DNA of 64,000 nucleotides from Rhabditophanes sp. KR3021. Lineage: Eukaryota > Nematoda > Chromadorea > Rhabditida > Alloionematidae. This document shows positions 52,421 through 64,000 of the stretch, in pieces (within the stretch, counting starts at the first letter, position 1; every line of letters begins with the position of its first letter). The notes beneath the pieces were generated by a model that was given only the letters and a program-made list of their open reading frames with translations, did no database searches and was not told the origin of the DNA. The stretch lies in assembly GCA_963281155.1 (NCBI GenBank), contig CAUJLY010000003.1, positions 1,984,001 to 2,048,000 on the forward strand. The letters run 5' to 3'. A program made the translations under genes and the position numbers.

Positions 52421-53815
52421 ATGTCTAGAAACGTAAGCCGTCAATTATTTCCTTCTACTCCAAAGAACACATATAAGCCCAAGGCAAATTCAAAAACAGG
52501 AAGTTTCAAGCGTTCAAATACAACCGAGGAGATTTTAAATTTATCTATTACAGCCAACAAAATTCACGTAGATGAGGGTGAAAAAAGTTACCAAGATTCC
52601 TTTCTAATTGACTATTCCTTTTATGGTACCAAGAAAGATGAACCATCAACAATTACAGTTCCTGTTGACAACATTCAAGAAGTTTACTATGATGATTACT
52701 CTTTCAATGAAGGAATCATTATGAGTGGAAGTGGTTATTCAGATAAGGAAGATGACACTAATACTGGTGACAATCTAGTACGTCTTCCGAAAGCTAACGA
52801 ACTTATTTTGCCTACTGAGTCAAATGCAGATAAACCATATGATTCTTTCCTTGATTCTTTTGACTACAACATTCCTTCTATTTCAAAAGAAACAAATAAT
52901 GCTGAATTAGCGGAAAACACTAATGAACCTAACTGCCCATCCCAAGATTATGACGACTTTTCGTTCAATTACGGAGGTATAGTTTGCGGCGGTGCTTTAT
53001 CCTCAGACGAGGATGATGTCATTGTGGTGGCACCTGAAAAGAAATGCCCTAAAACGCCAAAACCAACTACGTCATCACTAACAGCCTCTCAAACTACACC
53101 TGTAAACTCGTCTCAATTGGTGAATGGAAAAGCAATACAACCTAACAACCATAACGATAAAAGAAAAGCTATCGAAAACATGTTAACTATGTCCTCTGTG
53201 CTCGACAAAATAGGAAATATTACCCCTAAACCTGCCTATGAGAAAATGGCAGAGGACGAATTAAATAGAAATTTAAAATTAAATGGACTGGCAAAATGTG
53301 GGAAAAAGAAAGCTATTGGATTGTTGAATAGAATTTACGAGCAGAACCATCCTGTCGTTATGCTGGATCAAAGTTTTGCTGAATCTCCTAAAGCCAGGAA
53401 GAGAAAACATGAGGGAGCGAGGTTAGAAAAGATATGTGAGGAAAGTGAAGAGTCAGACGATTCAGAATCTTCTTTTAATAGTTCATTCAACGACAATTCA
53501 CTTTGTCCAAACCCCGAATTTGAACCAGACTATTGCGAATTTCCCAAACAAGTCCAAAGAGCCATTCCTAAAACAAAGGAGCAATATAAAACAATATTTA
53601 TCAAATTCATCCGTCTGCCTGAAAACGAGGCAATCTACATTTGTCTGTTGAGAGGTGAAGTTATCACACTAGACGAAATATGGGATTTAGTGAGACGCTC
53701 TATCTATGAGATACGTAAAATCAGCAAGGCGATGTTAATGCAAGTACTGGATTCTCTAACACTGCCTTGTAAATTGCCTGACGAAAGTTGGAAGAGCAAA
53801 CCGAATAGACATTAA
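52421..53815 (+). CDS. SLX4/HIM-18-like nuclease scaffold
   Basis: 464-residue intronless gene. The C-terminal part fits the end of SLX4, the scaffold that binds SLX1 and other structure-specific nucleases in crossover and interstrand-link repair: a short helical module (ELNRNLKLNGLAKCGKKKAI, about 278-305) like the SLX1-binding region, and a terminal helical domain (FIRLPENEAIYICLLRGEVI ... RKISKAMLMQVLDSLTLPC, about 390-450). The N-terminal two thirds are polar and disordered, with two copies of an acidic motif (YDDYSFNEGIIMSGS near residue 90; YDDFSFNYGGIVCGG near 180), a related DYSFYG earlier, and a basic KARKRKHEG before an acidic Ser run. No UBZ or BTB domain is visible. It is much shorter than most SLX4 proteins. 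The assignment rests on weak but ordered similarity. Confidence 0.6.
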   Translation: MSRNVSRQLFPSTPKNTYKPKANSKTGSFKRSNTTEEILNLSITANKIHVDEGEKSYQDSFLIDYSFYGTKKDEPSTITVPVDNIQEVYYDDYSFNEGIIMSGSGYSDKEDDTNTGDNLVRLPKANELILPTESNADKPYDSFLDSFDYNIPSISKETNNAELAENTNEPNCPSQDYDDFSFNYGGIVCGGALSSDEDDVIVVAPEKKCPKTPKPTTSSLTASQTTPVNSSQLVNGKAIQPNNHNDKRKAIENMLTMSSVLDKIGNITPKPAYEKMAEDELNRNLKLNGLAKCGKKKAIGLLNRIYEQNHPVVMLDQSFAESPKARKRKHEGARLEKICEESEESDDSESSFNSSFNDNSLCPNPEFEPDYCEFPKQVQRAIPKTKEQYKTIFIKFIRLPENEAIYICLLRGEVITLDEIWDLVRRSIYEIRKISKAMLMQVLDSLTLPCKLPDESWKSKPNRH

Positions 53816-54373
53816 ATGTTATTAACACCTGTGTTTATGTCTTTTTAAAAGCTAATTCCCAATTAATTGGGCCGGAAATGTATAATTTGTCCTTTTAATA
53901 TAAAAAATATATCTACAATAAACATATCTGTTTAAGTTCACCTAATCACCATCTTTTCAATCCATATTTCCCTAACTAGGGTGACAAATTTCAGTTGCGT
54001 AGTACCAAGATTGCTCAAAGTAGACGTCCTCCCACCACCGTCTCTCAGGAAGAATGTGTCTGTCATTCTATATTCGTCAATTATTCTGAAAGTAGATAGT
54101 GTAGATTGGGTAATACTGAGCACCCACATAGTATTTTTCAATTTTTTTACCAAACATAGTTATTAGGCTATCAATACACTTCTTGATAAATTAGTTTACT
54201 CATTATCTTTGAATAAGTATATTTATGCAATTATTGATGATTTCGTTGGTATGACAGAGCTGATGTAGATCGTTCTAGAATAAGTATTGGTATCAATGGA
54301 TTGACATTTTATAACACGTTTAATTAACATGTGCTTTTTAGTGATTTCTTACTTTTAAATATTTTTACTAAAA
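53816..54373. other. Intergenic with possible minus-strand exons
   Basis: On the minus strand a stretch preceded by an acceptor (ACTTTCAG) reads IIDEYRMTDTFFLRDGGGRT ... REIWIEKMVIR, with the stop just inside 53938. A further piece near 54240-54290 (NDLHQLCHTNEIINNC after TTCTAG) could be another exon. The first is open in two frames and no protein is recognised, so I leave it as unproven. Confidence 0.3.
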
Positions 54374-54951
<578 letters not shown>

Positions 54952-55870
54952 AAAGAACCTCAATTAGTTGAACATGTTGAACCTTAATTAATTGTCTTCT
55001 TTTCATAAAAATTTAAAAAAAAGCTTTTTTGGTAATATAATAATTTATTATCAAATCAAAATAGCATATTTTAAATGTGTTTCAAGATTCTTTACCTTTG
55101 ATCACATCATTTTCATTTCTTTCGTTTATTATTTGTCATATAAAATGTCTGAATGTTGTTTACCTTTTTGGTTTAATTGTCTATGATGTGATCTCCTCTT
55201 GAAAGCTATAATAGAAGTTTGCTTCTAAAAAGTTACAACATACTTTGAAGGCAGACAATCTTAAGGTATTGTACAATACATTGGTAAACATAAAATTTAA
55301 CGAGAATAATTATAGTTTCGTCTATTTCCTTCAAACAACAAATACGTACTTGTACAATATTTTTTAATGATCAAATTAAACATCTTGTTTGCTCACTTAT
55401 TCTTTAAACACGTACAATTTGTTCAGTCAGCAGTTAATTGGAACCATTAGTCACATCTTATCTAAATTTCTTCACTTCCAAATCTGAATTTGACCTTTCA
55501 ATTATGGTGGCTCTTCCTGGTCTGTATGATATTCAACTAACTTTAATGAATCATTTATTTTAAGCGATGATAAGCATGGCAAAAAGAATATTCAAATAGT
55601 TCCTTAAAATGCCACTGTTAAACGAATTATTTAGACGATCAGATATTATACTTTGAATCTATAATTATACGTATATCTTGAAAACAACATCACACCCATT
55701 TTCACATCTTCGTTTAATGTTTTGATGATAGTGTCCTGTAACGAAAAGCGGAGACAGAAAGTTTAAAAGCGTCATCTGTTTCATAATCTAAAAAAGAGTT
55801 AACACGTTAATATTGTTTACTAGTTTGACGTATATTAATAAAGATTAAATATTAGAGCTTTTTTAGGAAG
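54952..55870. other. Intergenic
   Basis: About 0.9 kb of AT-rich sequence; no gene seen. TTTTTTAG ends 4 nt before ATG 55871, a probable trans-splice acceptor. Confidence 0.5.
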
Positions 55871-57940
55871 ATGCTACATTTTATTAATCGAGTCAATCCT
55901 ATCTTAGCGAAGAATACCGGTTTTGTCAGGGCTTGGCCTCTGAATTTCACACCAGCAGCATATCACGTTCTATACTTTAGAACCAGGCCTGGTAAGAAAA
56001 ATAACATCGAGGGTATTCAAGGAACAGCTACCGAACCAGAGCATTTGGGACCTTTTGGGGCCTTCTTTCAGAATTTAAGTGGACAACCAATTGGCGTAAG
56101 TTTACTAAATGCTTTTCATTTTTCAAATATTGTTTTATAGAAAAAGGAAATAACATCCACTTCAAGATGGGAAGATATTGACGCAGAACTGAAGAAATTA
56201 CCTGAGGAAAAAAGAAAAATATACATGGAAGCATACTTAAAAGGAATTTTGTCTTCCAATACTAAAGACGTTTCTGAAGACTTCAAGAAGAAAAAACCCT
56301 TTTCCTTTGGAAGATTATTTTTGCTGACAACTGGGCTTATTGTGTTATTGTATGCAGTTGGAATATTAAGGATTAAAGTTGGTGACAAGCAGTTGTCTTC
56401 TTTTATTTTCCCTAATAATCAGGAAGCTAAGTCAGAAGAGATTAATGTCAATTTTAGTGATGTCAAGGGAATGGACGAGGCTCGAGCTGAGCTAATGGAA
56501 ATTGTCAATTTCTTAAGATATCCAGAAAGATACTCTAAGCTTGGAGGGAAGCTTCCAAAGGGAGTTATGCTTGTGGGTCCTCCAGGCACAGGAAAGACAT
56601 TATTAGCCAGAGCTATTGCCGGGGAAGCGAATGTACCTTTCTTTCATACATCGGGATCTGAATTCGATGAAATTTTAGTTGGACAAGGAGCTCGTAGAAT
56701 ACGTGATTTATTCGAGAAGGCAAAAGACCGTGCGCCTTGCATCATTTTCATTGATGAAATTGATTCAGTTGGGTCAAAAAGAGTTTCTAATAGCTTGCAT
56801 CCATATGCGAATCAAACTATCAATCAATTGTTGACTGAAATGGATGGGTTTTCAAAGAATGAGGGTGTTATCGTTATCGGTAAGTTTACTCATCCTTATA
56901 ATAAAGTCCAATTCTATTATTTAGGAGCTACGAACAGAATTGAAGATCTTGACAGTGCTTTATTAAGACCTGGTCGCTTTGACGTTCGTGTAAACTGCCC
57001 AAAGCCTGACCTTGTAGGAAGGAAAGAAATGTTTGAACTCTATTTGAGCAAAATCATACACGACAACATTGATATTGAGGCATTAGCAAAGACAACCATT
57101 GGGTTTACTGGTGCTGATATTGAAAACCTTGTCAATCAAGCCGCCTTGAAAGCAGCTTCAGAAGGATGTACGCAAGTTGACATGAGACACATGGAAGATT
57201 CAAAAGATCGAGTAATTATGGGACCCGCGAGAATTCGAGGCCGTTTTCCAGATGAAGATACAAACAGAAATACAAGTTATCACGAGGCAGGACACACACT
57301 TGTTGCCATGTTTACACGATATGCTACTCCACTACACAAAGTTACGATTATCCCCAGAGGAGGATCTCTTGGTCATACGGCATTAATGCCGAAGAAAGAT
57401 CAATACCAAACTACAAAGGCTGAGCTTTTGGCTCAATTAGATGTCATGATGGGCGGAAGAGTGGCTGAAGAATTGACTTTCGGAGTAGATCATATTACTA
57501 CTGGAGCTTCAGATGATCTAAAGAAAGCAACCGCTTTGGCAAAAGCATTCGTCAAACAATATGGCATGAGTGATTCGGTCGGTCTTCGTGATTATGAAAG
57601 TGAAAAAGAAGGACAACAATTGGTCAGTTCAAATGATCTTAGTCCTGAAACATCTCAAAAAATAGACCTTGAAATCGACAAAGTTATGAATGAAAGTTAT
57701 GCTAGAGCTAAGAAATTGTTGTCGGAAAAGTCTGTTGAGCATAAACGTCTTGCCGAAGCCTTGCTAGTATATGAAACTCTAACTTGCGAGGAGGTTATGA
57801 TTGTCATCAACGGAGACAAGTTGCCTCGCCTTCCTACAGAACGACCTGTGATAAAATACAAAAAACCAATTAGAAAAAGTAGCAACCACACACTCGGTGA
57901 AACTACTCGATCTTTTGTTCAGGTACAAGAATGCAAATAG
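55871..57940 (+). CDS. ymel-1: Mitochondrial i-AAA protease YME1L
   Basis: ATP-dependent zinc metalloprotease of the inner mitochondrial membrane, active site toward the intermembrane space, for quality control and protein processing. Exons 55871-56095, 56141-56879 and 56925-57940 give 659 residues. Seen are a basic N-terminal presequence, one membrane span ([16 protein letters not shown]), Walker A GPPGTGKT (about 220), Walker [10 protein letters not shown], the second region of homology ([17 protein letters not shown]), the metalloprotease motif HEAGH (about 440) and the downstream conserved [11 protein letters not shown]. The single span and overall architecture favour YME1L over the two-span m-AAA proteins. 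The 45-nt intron at 56880-56924 is in frame without a stop, so unspliced RNA would insert 15 residues next to the SRH. Confidence 0.95.
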
Positions 57941-58933
57941 ATACAACAAATACAATAACTGTTTAGCCTGTGTTGGGCCATGTTAATATTAAAATGGGTT
58001 TTAATTATCAAATAAATTCTTTTAAATGTATGTGTCATTTCATGTAATAACAATGCACTAGCTATGATATTAGAACTTTGTAATTCTAAAAAGGGCTGCA
58101 TGCTAAATTTAAACTTGACTATTTACTTGATTCATATGATATAAAGTCAACCATTTTCAACTCTTTCTGGTGTATTCCCTTCTTAATATTTCTTGCAGAA
58201 GACATCATATCAATATGATTTGAGTTATTGCTTGTAGTAATTGTTGCGGATTATCTAAAGATCCCAAGATAAGCATAAAACGCGTATATTTAAATGGTAA
58301 CATTAAGTAAATTAAATTTAAATCTTTACTACTCAAAGTCAATTAAAGTTGTAATTTTGAGGCAGTAAATAAGTAAATTTCGACTTTCAAGTAACTTTAT
58401 CGGAATAAAAATAATTTAAATTAACGATAAAATACTAGTACAATTTTATGAAAACTTATTTTGTTAAATCATTGCTCTGCAGGGGTACGTCTTCACTAAT
58501 GAACGTTTCATTTCTATTTTCAAGTGAAGGGCTTTCCATCTATTAATAATTCTGACTATTTAAAGTCATTACAAAAAAATAAGATTTTTACTTTTTGGGG
58601 TCTACACTATTAGCTGTTCCTTCGAGTTGCACATTCGAGCTTAGGAGTATCACAATAACTAATTTACGGAAATTCGGAGTTAATAGTGAGGAAAATAATC
58701 GTTATATTGATGTCCTCAATTCCACAACTTCAAAGAAAAACAATTTATTTAATAGAATAAATTACAAAGAAACATAGATGTGTTTATAAGTTGTCACCTA
58801 AAAATGAGACTCCTATGAAGACATAATTGATTTCTAATTTGGGTTTTATCTTGATATGTTTGAAGACAAATTGTGTAATATTGAGACAAATTCAATAAAT
58901 GCTCTCTCGACATAATGATGCTAAGAAACTAAA
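57941..58933. other. Intergenic with repeat copy C
   Basis: About 1 kb between convergent genes, with a partial dispersed repeat at 58490-58630; otherwise AT-rich. Confidence 0.5.
58490..58630. repeat. Dispersed repeat, partial copy C
   Basis: Matches copy A best in its second half: CATTACAAAAAAATAAGATTT, TTTTTGGGGTCTACACTATTAG and GTTCCTTCGAGTTGC correspond to copy A's CTTACACAAAAAATAATATTT, CTTTGTGGTCTTATATTATTAG and CTCCCTTCAAGCAGG regions. It is more diverged than B. Confidence 0.5.
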
Positions 58934-60454
58934 TTAGTTTTCTTTGTTGTTCGCGTTCCGGATTAACTCGAGAACTTTCTCTGGTGGAGCAAACATCCGA
59001 TCATAGAAAGAAATATCCATTTCTGTCTGTGGCTTCAAAACTGGATCGGCCTCTTTGTTGGAAATAGAAACATTTCTCATTTCTTCTTCTAAGTTATCCG
59101 TCCTTCCCTTAGCATTTGATGGTACCTTTTCCACCCGATCCCAATCCTTGATACGCTGCGTGGCAAACAATTTTGGAATGAACTTCTTAATATCAGGTTT
59201 CAGGAACAACTGATCCAACAATGGTTCATAAAGCTTCTTGTTAAGAGAATCATCTGTCATTATTCTAAGAAAGACAGCCTCGGCGATATTTTCTAGCATA
59301 TTTCCCCATTCCTTCTTCTGCGTAATATCTACAGCCAGTGTCCATTTCTTTTTTCCAATCTCTCTTTTTATTTCAGGTTTAATTACTTCAACAAGTAATT
59401 TTTCTATGGCAGGTGGAAGCACATTTTCAGGTTCCTCTATAACGGATTCAGGCTCACTCGCAATAGCTGGAACTGTAATAACTGCGGGCTCCTTTTTGGA
59501 CGTATGTTTTCTGTTAGACTTCAAAATACGACGATGTTGTTTCACTGATGTAAACGCACTCAAAGGGGCAGAAGAATGGTATTTGAACATTCTTTCGTGA
59601 TCCTCGCTAGAGGCTGTTGATGATGCTACATTCATGGCATTGTATTGCTCCTTTCTAAATCTGTCTATCATGTCTGCAGTCTTTGCGCTGTATGATCCAT
59701 CGTCCATAAACAATGTAAACTCTTCTCCTTCAGGATCACCATCGTCATCTAAGCAGCGTCTTGTAATTCCCTCTAGAATTAAATACTTCTTGATAATGTT
59801 TGTGGACGGACATTTGGAAGAATTTTTGTTCTTATCCGAAACATTGTATGATTGCATTTTATATTTGTCTCCACTACCTGCTATCTTTGTAATACATACC
59901 TTTGCATATGGTTGAAACATATTTTCCTTTGTCCCATACATTTGAGCGTGATCTCTTCTTAGTTTTTTAATTTCATCTCCATCGAAATCACCTTTCAGAA
60001 TCAGGGGAGGTGAACCATCATATGCATCATACATCTTTTCATCTGATGCAAGTCGGTACACAATCTCTGTATTATTCAACATTCTTCTGTGTCTAATTTG
60101 TTCTTCTGTCATTGGACTACGTATGCCGTATTTTTCAAACAAACTATCATTCGTAAGTTTCTTTTCCTCTTCATCTAACTGGGAACGGTCAATCATGCCA
60201 AGGAATTGATAATCCGTACCGCCAATAGTTCTATAAACCCAAAAACGGAATACACATTCGTTACTTTCTTCATTAGTAACAGTCGGTTTTATTGTCGAAG
60301 ATTTCCTCAAATCGTTAGCGCTTAAGTCATAATGAAAATGGTGTTGTTGGTTGGAAAATGTCAGAGGTTCTTCAGATCCAATATACTGTCTATCCTTTAT
60401 AGCATTTGTCTTTTTTTTAGCAGCCATTAAAGTATTATAAGTAAATGATTCCAT
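58934..60454 (-). CDS. Uncharacterised 506-residue protein
   Basis: Long single minus-strand frame from ATG 60454 to 58934; its length and even codon use make it a real gene. A second start 9 codons on (MAAKKKTNAIKDRQYIGSEE) is possible. An N-terminal compact region (FRFWVYRTIGGTDYQFLGM, MTEEQIRHRRMLNNTEIVYR) is followed by a charged middle, an acidic segment (CLDDDGDPEGEEFTLFMDDG), a Ser- and Lys-rich stretch, and a helical C-terminal part (WGNMLENIAEAVFLRIMTDD). There is no signal peptide, membrane span or zinc site. I do not recognise the family; a nuclear or cytosolic role is only a guess. Confidence 0.7.
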   Translation of the reverse strand: MESFTYNTLMAAKKKTNAIKDRQYIGSEEPLTFSNQQHHFHYDLSANDLRKSSTIKPTVTNEESNECVFRFWVYRTIGGTDYQFLGMIDRSQLDEEEKKLTNDSLFEKYGIRSPMTEEQIRHRRMLNNTEIVYRLASDEKMYDAYDGSPPLILKGDFDGDEIKKLRRDHAQMYGTKENMFQPYAKVCITKIAGSGDKYKMQSYNVSDKNKNSSKCPSTNIIKKYLILEGITRRCLDDDGDPEGEEFTLFMDDGSYSAKTADMIDRFRKEQYNAMNVASSTASSEDHERMFKYHSSAPLSAFTSVKQHRRILKSNRKHTSKKEPAVITVPAIASEPESVIEEPENVLPPAIEKLLVEVIKPEIKREIGKKKWTLAVDITQKKEWGNMLENIAEAVFLRIMTDDSLNKKLYEPLLDQLFLKPDIKKFIPKLFATQRIKDWDRVEKVPSNAKGRTDNLEEEMRNVSISNKEADPVLKPQTEMDISFYDRMFAPPEKVLELIRNANNKEN

Positions 60455-63400
60455 TTTAACACACTAAAAAATGTTTAAAAAATTATAGGTTAATTATATA
60501 GCCTCGTTAAATAACAATTGCCTAGCAAACAAAATTTAGTCAACAATTAAATAGCAATTACTCAGTAGACGAAGTTTAATCAAAAATTAAACAACAATTA
60601 TTCAGCAAACAAATCATAACCAAATACAATGTAGGTAGTTTTTATAAATAAGTGGCATCGGTAGTATATTAAAGCGGGAAGGAGTTAAGTGTTACCATAG
60701 GGGCTACGTAATAATTTACGTGAACTTTATGTTATAATAATTGGTCGATGATTAACATAAATTCAAACAAAGTAATCATTTATGGATGCTAAGCAAGTAT
60801 TAATTTGCTAGAGATCTCTTTTGAATGAATAACTGTTTATACAGTGGCACAATCATTTTGTTCTTTGTATTTGTAGAACTTTCTAGCAGACGAAAGATGA
60901 CCATTTGTGCACTATTCATTTGACAAATATCCGTATTCTCATTTGTTATCAAATTAAAAAAGTGAGGAGGAATAACAACACCATGGAATTGATTATTACG
61001 AAGTGCTTAGATTGATCATGTTTCTAATATTATACATGTATAATTTATACATAACGAGTCAATGATGCTACCAAAGACTAAAGTGATGATAAAAAAGTCG
61101 CTATCAAAGGTTAATTCCGTGCTGTATACATTTACAATTCTTTAAGTTAAAAGAAACGTCGTGTATAATATATTGTGTTTATAAATACTATTAATAGCAG
61201 TGAATAAAGGCACATTAATATCTTGCTGCATAGTTTCCCTTTTTAAATAATCATTTTATGAATGAACCTATATTTAGGATGCAACAATTGTCTGTTATCC
61301 TGATAGGCCTTTGAATTGGAAAGAAGACGTAAACCAATATTTGCAGAAATATTTAAAATGTAACATTGAATATTGTTTGGTCATTCAGATCATTTCAACA
61401 GAGCACTATTGCAACTTAATAAGAAGTCGCCAATTAATTGATTATTTTAAAAGTGATTTAAGATATGCTTTGTCAATACAATTTGTATATCATAAAAGTA
61501 TTATAAATGTGATAGGACTTTAGACAAAAAATGTCTCCTATTATCATCAAAGTTATCAATAGTATGAATAGTATTAAGCAGTATTAACAAGATTGCCCAA
61601 ACTGTCTGTGACCTCTTTTCTAGGAAAAACAAAATTGCTGATAGCCTTTTCTGCAAAAAACTTAATTAAAATTAATTGAATAATATATTTCATGAACAAA
61701 TCGAAACTCGAGTATACTTATTTCTTGTAAAATGTGAAATATTCATTTAATTAATTAATAAATTTGGTATGACCTGTTGATTGAATATTATTGCCTGATA
61801 AGTTATTAAAAGTATAGAATTAAGCATTAAAGTATTTACTTGTGTGCATTTGATTCTATTATTACATTCATTTTATTAAGTCACAAGACTTTTTACGCTT
61901 AAATTCGATTATTTATATCATGTCAATCTGGTTAAGGCTCATTTTAAATCATGATACCAAGGCTTAAAAGCCAAACTACACGGTTGCGAAATGTACATAG
62001 CTTCCTACCGAAGGATCCTTTTACATCCCCTTTTCAAATAAAGCTATTTGTTGCTTTTTAAATTAGACCCCCATTTTAATTAATGAATTTTGCCGCCCAT
62101 ACACGGAACTACACAATTGCGAAGTACAAATTTACTCACTTTTCAAAATACAATCTTTGTGACACATCAAAAACATTGTAAAGTTTGTTTTGAATAATTA
62201 TTTTAACCACATACTTTTCCACACTGATATGCTCTCTTTTTATCTACACGTTTCCATTTATTGTGAAGCATCGAAATATTAAACGGAAGCACTTTGACTT
62301 TATGTTTTTGTTAATGACAAAATAAAAAACGAGAGAAAACTAATATAGTTGAAAATTAATAATTTAATTTAATTCATAATTCCCATAGTTATTATTTCCT
62401 TCTCTTCTAGCAAGCTTTTGAGCTTTAATCTCTTATGACCGGCACATCACGTTCTGCATAATCTGCCTCAACATCCTTTCTTGGGCTTAAGTAAAAACGG
62501 TAAGCTTAATTTCAATTTGATTTTAATAACAAAACGGACAAACTTTATTATCCTTTTACAATTTCAAAAAGTATGAATTGTTTTAGTACATGTCATAAAA
62601 AATGTTTTTCAAAATTTATTGCCCATTTTTTTGGTCTATGAGATGTGCTTCCTGCGCATCGTGAGTTTTCTTTTATGTATTTATTATTTTCAAGATTGCG
62701 TGATCAAGTTCCATTTTAATGGACATTTTTAAGATCTTTTCTAAAAAGCAATTAATTAAATTGTTTTTGAACAACTAGCCCTCAGAAATTCTAATAGGAA
62801 CAAAATTCAACATGGTTATATGAGAGAGCTGAGTGAATGTCTTCATACGGACTTTAGCGTTGTTGATTTGCTTCAATAGTTGTGACTATTTCAAGAGCTT
62901 GGCGAACCAGGCCTGCTGGGTTATACATTTGACATTGACAATCATTTAGTTGTACACATACAACATTTTATAACGCATTACATATTAACAGACACTAGTT
63001 ATGATAGTATGTACGTGTGTTCGATGAAGCAAAAACTTTTTGATTGCCATTAAACTAGTAGCCAAGTTCAAATCCATCAGGTAAAAGTTACACTTTGACA
63101 AAAAATCAAAAAACGTTACTACTACACGCTCCTCATTTATTCATAAACACTTGCATTTTTTATTTAAAATATTGTGGAAGATAATAGAAGTACAAACTAA
63201 GGGGTGGGTGTTTTTATTTGGACGGCACACAAAATGTTTATATGTGCTTTTTCTCCATTTGAATATATCCTTTTCCGCCGACACAGAGCGCCCCTTTTTT
63301 GATGCCATTTAAACATTGTTAGTTTGTTTCATGTGTATGTTAGTTGACTATAGTTCAGCTGCTGCCTTTTTTCCCAATTTTCTCTGCCTCAGTGTCTACT

Positions 63401-64000
63401 TTTATTCGTTTGGTACTTCTTTTTTGTAGCTTGGCAAATGCCAATACTTTATATTCTACTTTTGGCCATAAAAAATAAATGTTTTCCTTAAATAAATGAA
63501 GCCTTGATAGGAGTTAGCTTAGTGGACTTCATTTATAGGAATCCCTTGAAGTACCTTTCTAATCTATTAACCATATTATTAACTGTTGTTTAAATTATTA
63601 AAATGTAATATTATTAAAAATGGAGTTACTGTTCCTGTGTATTTGTGCACACTCACTGTATTTATGTACATTTAGTTTGTTGTGCTTTATTCAAATAGGC
63701 TTTGTTGGAGGAATAAAATTAGTATATGTAAGTATTTGTTTTATTTACAACAAAATCAAAATATTTGAGCTTACCAGGGTGACGTCAGGTTCCTCAGGCC
63801 TACACTAGCTACAACTATTTTTTACTATTTTTTGGTTAACCGAATATAATACTAAAAGTTATTTAAGTTGCGCACCATCATCTTACCCAAACTTCTTTTG
63901 TATATAGTAAATTTGTGACTTCTTCAATTTGTCTTAACTATTTTTTACAAACAAATAAATATACTAACAACAATTAACTATCTTTGAAAAAGATCGCACG
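60455..64000. other. Gene-poor end of the window
   Basis: About 3.5 kb. Besides the possible exon at 61278-61523, a minus-strand stretch at 62370-62490 reads LSPRKDVEADYAERDVPVIR, then one frame over IKAQKLARREGNNNYGNYEL to a stop; it looks like the broken C-terminus of a gene. A 62-codon frame from ATG 63620 has a hydrophobic start (MELLFLCICAHSLYLC) but no further support. The rest is AT-rich. Confidence 0.45.
61278..61523 (+). CDS. Possible isolated exon, unknown protein
   Basis: After an acceptor (ATATTTAG) the frame reads DATIVCYPDRPLNWKEDVNQ, YLQKYLKCNIEYCLVIQ and on to NVIGL with a stop at 61521-61523, about 81 codons. Composition looks coding; no start or upstream exon could be found, and no family is recognised. 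Confidence 0.3.
   Translation, partial: DATIVCYPDRPLNWKEDVNQYLQKYLKCNIEYCLVIQIISTEHYCNLIRSRQLIDYFKSDLRYALSIQFVYHKSIINVIGL

Overview
The window is AT-rich nuclear DNA of a nematode. A nearly canonical major sperm protein gene, two spliced-leader (SL) RNA genes, a 5S rRNA gene, cuticlin-type and nematode-type secreted proteins, and introns mostly of 40-50 nt all point that way. The SL leader differs from classical SL1 (18 of 22 positions match by eye). MSP and SL type suggest a chromadorean, perhaps a clade IV lineage; the species cannot be fixed from the sequence.

Layout. 1-8 kb: the 3' part of glycyl-tRNA synthetase (+), a convergent ZP-domain protein (-) and NADPH-cytochrome P450 reductase (+). 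8.8-12.8 kb: GPI transamidase subunit PIG-T (+) and a nucleotide-sugar transporter (-). 14-20.3 kb: a neurexin/Caspr-like receptor (+) convergent with a gamma-tubulin complex protein (-). 21-32 kb: an accessory stretch with a large secreted protein, an SL RNA, MSP, 5S rRNA, a tRNA-Asp-like element, a 0.49-kb tandem duplication, several broken genes and a second SL RNA. 32-36 kb: a BTB-like basic protein and a GATA-type factor. 37.5-41.3 kb: a secreted repeat protein and unidentified, frame-broken genes. 41.6-45.1 kb: ALDH7A1 (-). 46-58 kb: a dense conserved block with UNC-119, a probable operon of an XTBD (PAXT-1-like) gene and TFIIH p44, glycerol-3-phosphate dehydrogenase, thymidylate kinase, an SLX4-like scaffold, UBE2D and the i-AAA protease YME1L. 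58.9-60.5 kb: an unidentified 506-residue protein. The last 3.5 kb is nearly empty.

Most genes are independent housekeeping genes. The apparent joint unit is the XTBD/p44 pair on the minus strand (136-bp gap, a splice acceptor just before each ATG), which is the arrangement SL trans-splicing would resolve, and the window carries SL donors.

The most unusual signals are these. First, three of the longest introns in conserved genes (glycyl-tRNA synthetase, P450 reductase, ALDH7A1) each carry, antisense to the host, a small gene or gene remnant with a CX2CX12H zinc-finger motif; the ones I could compare share a similar C-terminal tail. Second, the two SL RNA genes share one promoter element at the same distance from the leader. 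Third, several otherwise good reading frames break by one base at G runs, which may be assembly error rather than true decay.
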